NCBI GenBank assembly: GCA_030834045.1
Contig: JAURFZ010000044.1
Location: 1 to 10,848 of the forward strand
DNA from: Burkholderiales bacterium
Lineage (GTDB): Bacteria > Pseudomonadota > Gammaproteobacteria > Burkholderiales > Burkholderiaceae_A
Direction of reading: 5' to 3'
DNA length: 10,848 bases
The position numbers were made by a program, and so were the translations under genes. Position 1 is the stretch's first letter. The number at the start of each line of letters is the position of its first letter. The notes below the pieces were generated by a model. That model saw nothing but the letters and a program-made list of their open reading frames with translations. It ran no database searches and was not told the origin of the DNA. Positions 8,401 to 10,848 of this stretch are shown here, in pieces.

Positions 8401-9600
8401 GAATTCGTTGTTAAAGGCCGCAGCGCCTATGGGGCCCTCGAGCATGATCTGCAGGGGGGAGGCCTGACGCGATGGACCGTCGAAATGGCCAGAGAAGTCG
8501 ATGGTCGATACAGAAAACCCGACAAGACCTGCCCGAGGCTCTGCACCCCGGCCCGTCGCGCCCTCGTCACGAATCTCGCCACCGGCCCCAGTTGCCGCGC
8601 CCGGAAAAGGCGAGATTGCGGTAGGGTGGTTGTGGGTTTCAGCCTTAAGCACTGTATGCATAAGGCCGTGCACCGCTCGATAAGGCCCAGGCTTTGCCAC
8701 GGACGACTGCAAGTGGATGGCCGGGCGACCCTGCAAAATAGCCGCATTGTCTTCGTAGGCCGAGACCGTACCCTGGCCTGCCACCGCGTGGGTATGGCGA
8801 ATCATTTGAAACAACGATTGCTCTTGAGGCTGTGAATTAATGATGAACGAGGCATTGAAAATTTTGTGCCGGCAGTGCTCGGAGTTGGCCTGGGCAAACA
8901 TCATCAGTTCGACATCCGTGGGCTGCCTGCCCATGGCCTGGTAGGCCTCACTAAGGTAATTCAATTCTTCAGCCGACAGTGCAAGCCCCAGCCTTGCGTT
9001 AACCGACTGAAGCTTAGACAACCTCTGGCTGGGATCGCTCGAGAGTTCAATGATTTCAAGCGGCTTTACGGGGGGTTGCTCAATAAGATGGACGGGAGGA
9101 CTGTTAAAGAAGACCTCCTCCGTCATCTGGTCGTAGAAGAAGGACTGACCCTTTTGACTCTGAATGAAAGCCTGAAGTGCCTCAACCGCCCGACTCAAGG
9201 CCCCCTTACCAAACTGAAATTCAAAACAACGGCCCCGTTCGAGTCGATTGAGGCTTGCAAGGCCACAGCGCTGGGCAATATCGATGGCCTTCGAGGCCCA
9301 GGGCGACAGGGTGCCATGCCGTGGGAAGACCCACAGACGAAGACTGTCGCGACCCACCGGGGGAAAGCTTGCCCCTTGAAGCTGAAGTAAGGGTGATAGA
9401 TTCTCAAACACCGAAGATGTGACCGGGTCCTTCGAACACAAGGGGGCCGCAAGGATACTGGGAGCGCAATGAACAAGGTACGCCCAAGAGCAAGACAGGT
9501 CTTTAACAGCGCAGTCTGCGCCCTCTAAAGCCAAACGAATCCGGTCGCGACGGAAGGCCGAGATGGCGCTTGCGCCCGGGAAAAAGCTGACTTCTGACAT
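5494..9600 (-). CDS. purL: Phosphoribosylformylglycinamidine synthase, single-chain (PurL)
   Basis: Fourth step of purine synthesis in the cytoplasm: FGAR + glutamine + ATP gives FGAM + glutamate + ADP + phosphate. The 1368 residues form the large proteobacterial type (E. coli 1295). The N-terminal PurS-like region covers about 1-165. The synthetase core begins near FAQANSEHCRHK (235-246), with KAETHNHPTAISP (319-331), GAGGEIRDEGATGRG (338-352), HDVGAGGLSNA (518-528), a second half with IPVGKDSLSM (803-812) and AYHDRSDGG (915-923). The C-terminal glutaminase begins near 1112 (RPRIAILREQGVN), with nucleophile C1208 in GVCNGCQMM and H1328/E1330 in PHPERV. The stretch ADWGD (953-957) looks betaproteobacterial. 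Residues about 1058-1112, joining synthetase and glutaminase, differ from the usual linker. The start ATG at 9600 gives the normal MSxxSxFPGASAxS beginning. No clear ribosome binding site precedes it. The gene sits 8 bases after the ybbA-like stop. Confidence 0.97.
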   Translation of the reverse strand: MSEVSFFPGASAISAFRRDRIRLALEGADCAVKDLSCSWAYLVHCAPSILAAPLCSKDPVTSSVFENLSPLLQLQGASFPPVGRDSLRLWVFPRHGTLSPWASKAIDIAQRCGLASLNRLERGRCFEFQFGKGALSRAVEALQAFIQSQKGQSFFYDQMTEEVFFNSPPVHLIEQPPVKPLEIIELSSDPSQRLSKLQSVNARLGLALSAEELNYLSEAYQAMGRQPTDVELMMFAQANSEHCRHKIFNASFIINSQPQEQSLFQMIRHTHAVAGQGTVSAYEDNAAILQGRPAIHLQSSVAKPGPYRAVHGLMHTVLKAETHNHPTAISPFPGAATGAGGEIRDEGATGRGAEPRAGLVGFSVSTIDFSGHFDGPSRQASPLQIMLEGPIGAAAFNNEFGRPGLLGYFRSFELAFDQRRWGYHKPIMLAGGVGVIHDALSFKKPIAEGALLLQLGGPGMRIGLGGGAASSVDSGANSAQLDFDSVQRGNPEMQRRAQEVIDACVALGPDNPILSIHDVGAGGLSNALPELVHGAGMGADFQLSQVPIDDFSMSPAEVWCNESQERYVLAIAQEHLPLFESVARRERCPFAVVGRALSQDRLRLLAPSPVATGPTEGVRQALTDQVNPVDMPLSVLLGKPPRMQRVVERYQASSQPLDLVGHALDELAHKVLAHPTVASKEFLITIGDRTVGGLTARDQMIGPWQTPVADAAITLWDFKGYAGQAIALGERQPLAVTDSVASVRMALGEALTNLFSAPVHDLAAVKLCANWMAACGEKGQDVALYEAVQNLAMELCPQLGLSIPVGKDSLSMRTGWDEAGQKHSVISPVSLVLTAVSPVDDVRHAWTPALRADLGDTVLVLIDLAAGKQRMGGSILAQLLGEFGGETPNLEDPQSLRRLQQVCHEARSHEGLVLAYHDRSDGGLFACLAEMAFAGRSGLTLNLDLLTIDPFAADWGDFKIRPEQVAVQRDELTLKALFNEELGVVVQVTRERRSEFMDILRKHGLSSSAHEIGYANPRDQIEIYRDAKCVFQQPRSRLQESWSKVSFEFASRRDNPALARQAFEALHQTKAPQAYLPEALVRRLSELTEQTGSTRTGESSALPKSAALALSRPRIAILREQGVNGQIEMAAAFEAAGFEAWDVHMTDLLDQRIGLDSMAGLVACGGFSFGDVLGAGNGWASSILHNNSLRDTFTAFFERQDRFALGVCNGCQMMARLHAIIPGTQGWPTFLPNASEQFEARLSMVEVLESNSIFFKDMQGARLPVVVSHGEGRAFWGEGQAAVSSLAALRYTDAGKPAQLYPANPNGSPEGLTGFTNEDGRVLVLMPHPERVFRNVQLSWIPEPFKTNNDFSPWAVFFKNAYEWVRKV
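5499..5506 (-). promoter_or_regulatory. Ribosome binding site of the ABC-F gene, inside the end of purL
   Basis: On the - strand AAGGAAGG lies over the last codons of purL, with AAGGA ending 7 bases before the ATG at 5494. It favours this ATG over the in-frame ATG at 5512, which has no comparable site. With the TAATG overlap it suggests that ribosomes ending purL reinitiate directly on the ABC-F gene. Confidence 0.7.
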
Positions 9601-9607
9601 AAGCCCG

Positions 9608-9613
9608 ATTATA
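9608..9613 (-). promoter_or_regulatory. Candidate -10 hexamer TATAAT directly before purL
   Basis: A perfect TATAAT reads on the - strand from 9613 to 9608; its TAA is also the ybbA-like stop codon. Initiation 6-8 bases downstream would fall at or next to the purL ATG (9600), giving an almost leaderless transcript. No good -35 box lies 16-18 bases upstream. TTTACG (4 of 6 matches) is 20 bases away, and there is no extended -10 TGn. The hexamer may be an accident of the stop codon. Confidence 0.25.
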
Positions 9614-10307
9614 CGATCCGGCCCGCCTGCATACGTAAACGGCGGCTACAAGCCTTTGAAAGGCTCTCGTCGTGGGTGACGATGATAAGCGTCGTACCCA
9701 GGCTTTTTTGCAGGTTGAAGAAAAGCTCCATCACCCGAGCGCCACTCTCATAGTCCAGACTTCCAGTGGGCTCATCGGCAAAGAGAAGGTCGGGCGTCAC
9801 GACAAATGCTCGAGCCAGTGCGACCCGTTGCTGCTCCCCCCCCGACAGGGTTGCGGGAAAATGCCGTTCCCGACCCGCAAGGCCAACCTCTGAAAGCATG
9901 GACTGAGCCTTTTGCTTAGCATCACGATCCCCTCGAAGCTCAAGAGGTAACATGACGTTTTCAAGCGCATTGAGTTGAGGAAGAAGCTGGAACGACTGAA
10001 AGACAAACCCAAAACGACCGTTACGGCGCAGACTGCGTTGCTCCTCGGACAGCGAGGCGATGGCCTCCCCTGCCCAATAAACCTCGCCTTCGGAGGGCGT
10101 ATCGAGACCGGCTAAAAGCCCGAGCAGCGTAGACTTACCACAGCCGGAAGGCCCCACCATGGCCAGCGATTCGCCCGTCTGCACTTGAAGATTAATGTCT
10201 TGGAGAATTGAGAGTTTGTCATTGCCATCTGAAACCCACTTCGCAAGACCCTTGGCCTCAATCGCAACGGATTTCTCGGTTGTTGCCATGCCTTCACCTT
10301 CTGTCAT
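9609..10307 (-). CDS. ybbA: ABC transporter ATPase, YbbA/LolD-type
   Basis: A cytoplasmic ATPase subunit of the MacB/LolD/YbbA branch, whose members usually work with an FtsX-like permease in lipoprotein, lipid or lysophospholipid handling at the inner membrane. The 232 residues compare with 228 in E. coli YbbA. It has Walker A GPSGCGKST (52-60), Q-loop FVFQSFQL (Q104), signature LSGGEQQR (154-161), Walker B LLFADEP (174-180), then TGSLD, and switch His in THDES (H212). The start at 10307 is chosen because AAGGAG lies 4 bases before it. The longer frame back to 10427 would read through tesA antisense and lacks family similarity. A second possible start is the ATG at 10289 (MATTEK), also with an upstream AAGG. 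Placement head-to-head with tesA supports YbbA over LolD. No permease gene follows; purL does, so the partner is unknown. Confidence 0.88.
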   Translation of the reverse strand: MTEGEGMATTEKSVAIEAKGLAKWVSDGNDKLSILQDINLQVQTGESLAMVGPSGCGKSTLLGLLAGLDTPSEGEVYWAGEAIASLSEEQRSLRRNGRFGFVFQSFQLLPQLNALENVMLPLELRGDRDAKQKAQSMLSEVGLAGRERHFPATLSGGEQQRVALARAFVVTPDLLFADEPTGSLDYESGARVMELFFNLQKSLGTTLIIVTHDESLSKACSRRLRMQAGRIV

Positions 10308-10848
10308 ACCACTCCTTCGGTTTACAAAATATCTTCTTGGCCTGATTCTACTCACTGGTCTTTGCGCGGCAGCGCAAAGTAGCCCAAACAACCCTACCGC
10401 ATCGGCCATTTCCCAGAAGGCAACCATACTTATTTTTGGCGACAGCCTATCGGCTGCCTATGGACTGCCAAGAAATCAAGGATGGGTGAGTCTTCTTCAA
10501 AGACGCCTTGATTCAAATAATCTGAAGTACAACGTAGAAAATCGAAGCCTCTCGGGTGAGACCACGTTTGGCGGGCTCGAGCGCCTTCCCCGAGCGCTGG
10601 CACAGGTTAAGCCAAGGCTTGTGGTCTTCCAGCTTGGTGCTAACGATGGGCTCCGTGGACTTGACCTTCGAACATCCCGAGCCAATTTAAAGGCCATGAT
10701 TCAAAAGTCACTGGATGCAAAAGCAAAGGTGGTCATTGTTGGCGTGCGACTTCCACCGAATCTGGGCGAGACCTATTTGAAGGAATTTGACGCCATCGTG
10801 CCCTCCCTGGCAAAAGAACTTCAGGTTCAGGCGGTGCCTGCCATGCTT
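10288..10848 (+). CDS. tesA: GDSL esterase / acyl-CoA thioesterase I, TesA-type (3'-truncated by window edge)
   Basis: A periplasmic SGNH-hydrolase of the TesA/arylesterase family; relatives hydrolyse acyl-CoA, lysophospholipid and aryl ester bonds. 187 residues are visible and the frame is open at the window end. An N-terminal Sec signal peptide is visible: basic residues R11 and K14, hydrophobic core YLLGLILLTGL, probable cleavage after CAAA near residue 30. The SGNH blocks are GDSLS at 51-55 (nucleophile S53), LSGET at 88-92 (G90), and GANDGLRG from 117 (N119). RLPPNLGETY matches the TesA RLPANYG region. The catalytic DxxH block should lie in the missing C-terminal part. The ATG at 10288 is the only suitable in-frame start giving a signal peptide; no ribosome binding site is evident. 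The start overlaps the opposite-strand ybbA-like gene by 20 bases, so the promoter must lie inside that gene. Confidence 0.92.
   Translation, partial: MPSPSVIPLLRFTKYLLGLILLTGLCAAAQSSPNNPTASAISQKATILIFGDSLSAAYGLPRNQGWVSLLQRRLDSNNLKYNVENRSLSGETTFGGLERLPRALAQVKPRLVVFQLGANDGLRGLDLRTSRANLKAMIQKSLDAKAKVVIVGVRLPPNLGETYLKEFDAIVPSLAKELQVQAVPAML
10312..10317 (-). promoter_or_regulatory. Ribosome binding site of the ybbA-like gene
   Basis: AAGGAG on the - strand ends 4 bases before the ATG at 10307. It is the clearest Shine-Dalgarno match at this junction and decides the start. It lies inside the signal-peptide codons of the opposite-strand tesA. Confidence 0.6.
10360..10379. repeat. Perfect 8-bp inverted repeat in the tesA signal-peptide codons
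   Basis: CTTTGCGC and GCGCAAAG flank a 4-base GGCA spacer. The repeat encodes part of LCAAAQ in TesA and lies 53-72 bases upstream of the ybbA-like start. It could be an operator or a hairpin in either transcript. A perfect 8-bp repeat with a short loop can occur by chance in about 10 kb, so the function is unproven. Confidence 0.35.

Noticed and set aside
8290..8835. Open frame of 181 residues on the + strand inside purL
   Set aside because: It is antisense to conserved PurL motifs, has a composition typical of a shadow frame, and no recognisable domain.
8866..9390. Open frame of 174 residues on the + strand inside purL
   Set aside because: It is a shadow of the PurL N-terminal region with no recognisable domain and no ribosome binding site that I can see.
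10345..10365. Lipoprotein signal in TesA around the cysteine of TGLCAAA
   Set aside because: The residue before Cys is Leu rather than Gly, Ala or Ser, so the lipobox fails. Ordinary signal peptidase I cleavage after CAAA fits better.
9609..10427. Long 272-residue version of the ybbA-like protein
   Set aside because: The first 40 residues are antisense to the tesA signal peptide and catalytic region and do not resemble YbbA. A good ribosome binding site marks the ATG at 10307.

Overview
The window looks like an ordinary chromosomal housekeeping segment of a Gram-negative proteobacterium, most probably a betaproteobacterium of the Burkholderiales type. The reasons are the single-chain PurL fused to its glutaminase domain, which carries an extra stretch around residues 941-975 that I associate with betaproteobacterial PurL. 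The divergent TesA/YbbA pair, a YbiT-type ABC-F protein and a proteobacterial Mfd agree with this. Base composition appears moderately GC-rich and even throughout. Coding density is close to complete, and no gap between genes exceeds 14 bases. I see no tRNA, rRNA, CRISPR, insertion sequence, phage or plasmid signature.

Layout. The left block is on the + strand: the 3' part of mfd (transcription-repair coupling factor, 5' end outside the window), then serB (phosphoserine phosphatase) 14 bases later. The middle and right block is on the - strand, read from right to left: a YbbA-type ABC ATPase (10307 to 9609), purL (9600 to 5494) and a YbiT-type ABC-F ATPase (5494 to 3878). It converges on serB with only 6 bases between the two stop codons. 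At the far right a tesA-type GDSL esterase/thioesterase starts on the + strand at 10288 and runs off the window. Its start lies inside the first codons of the ybbA-like gene.

How the genes work together. mfd and serB look co-transcribed but are functionally unrelated (DNA repair and serine synthesis). The - strand trio is tightly packed: 8 bases separate the ybbA-like gene from purL, and purL and the ABC-F gene share a TAATG stop/start. It is probably one operon, possibly with an internal promoter just before purL. The tesA/ybbA divergent pair is also known from enterobacteria, but here no ybbP-type permease follows the ATPase. Serine made through SerB supplies glycine and one-carbon units to purine synthesis, where PurL acts. 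That is a metabolic link only, not evidence of a dedicated system.

I did not find a convincing previously undescribed system. The points worth a second look concern gene junctions: a TATAAT hexamer built over the ybbA-like stop codon right before purL, the overlapping divergent starts, the purL/ABC-F coupling, the missing permease, and an unusual linker in PurL.
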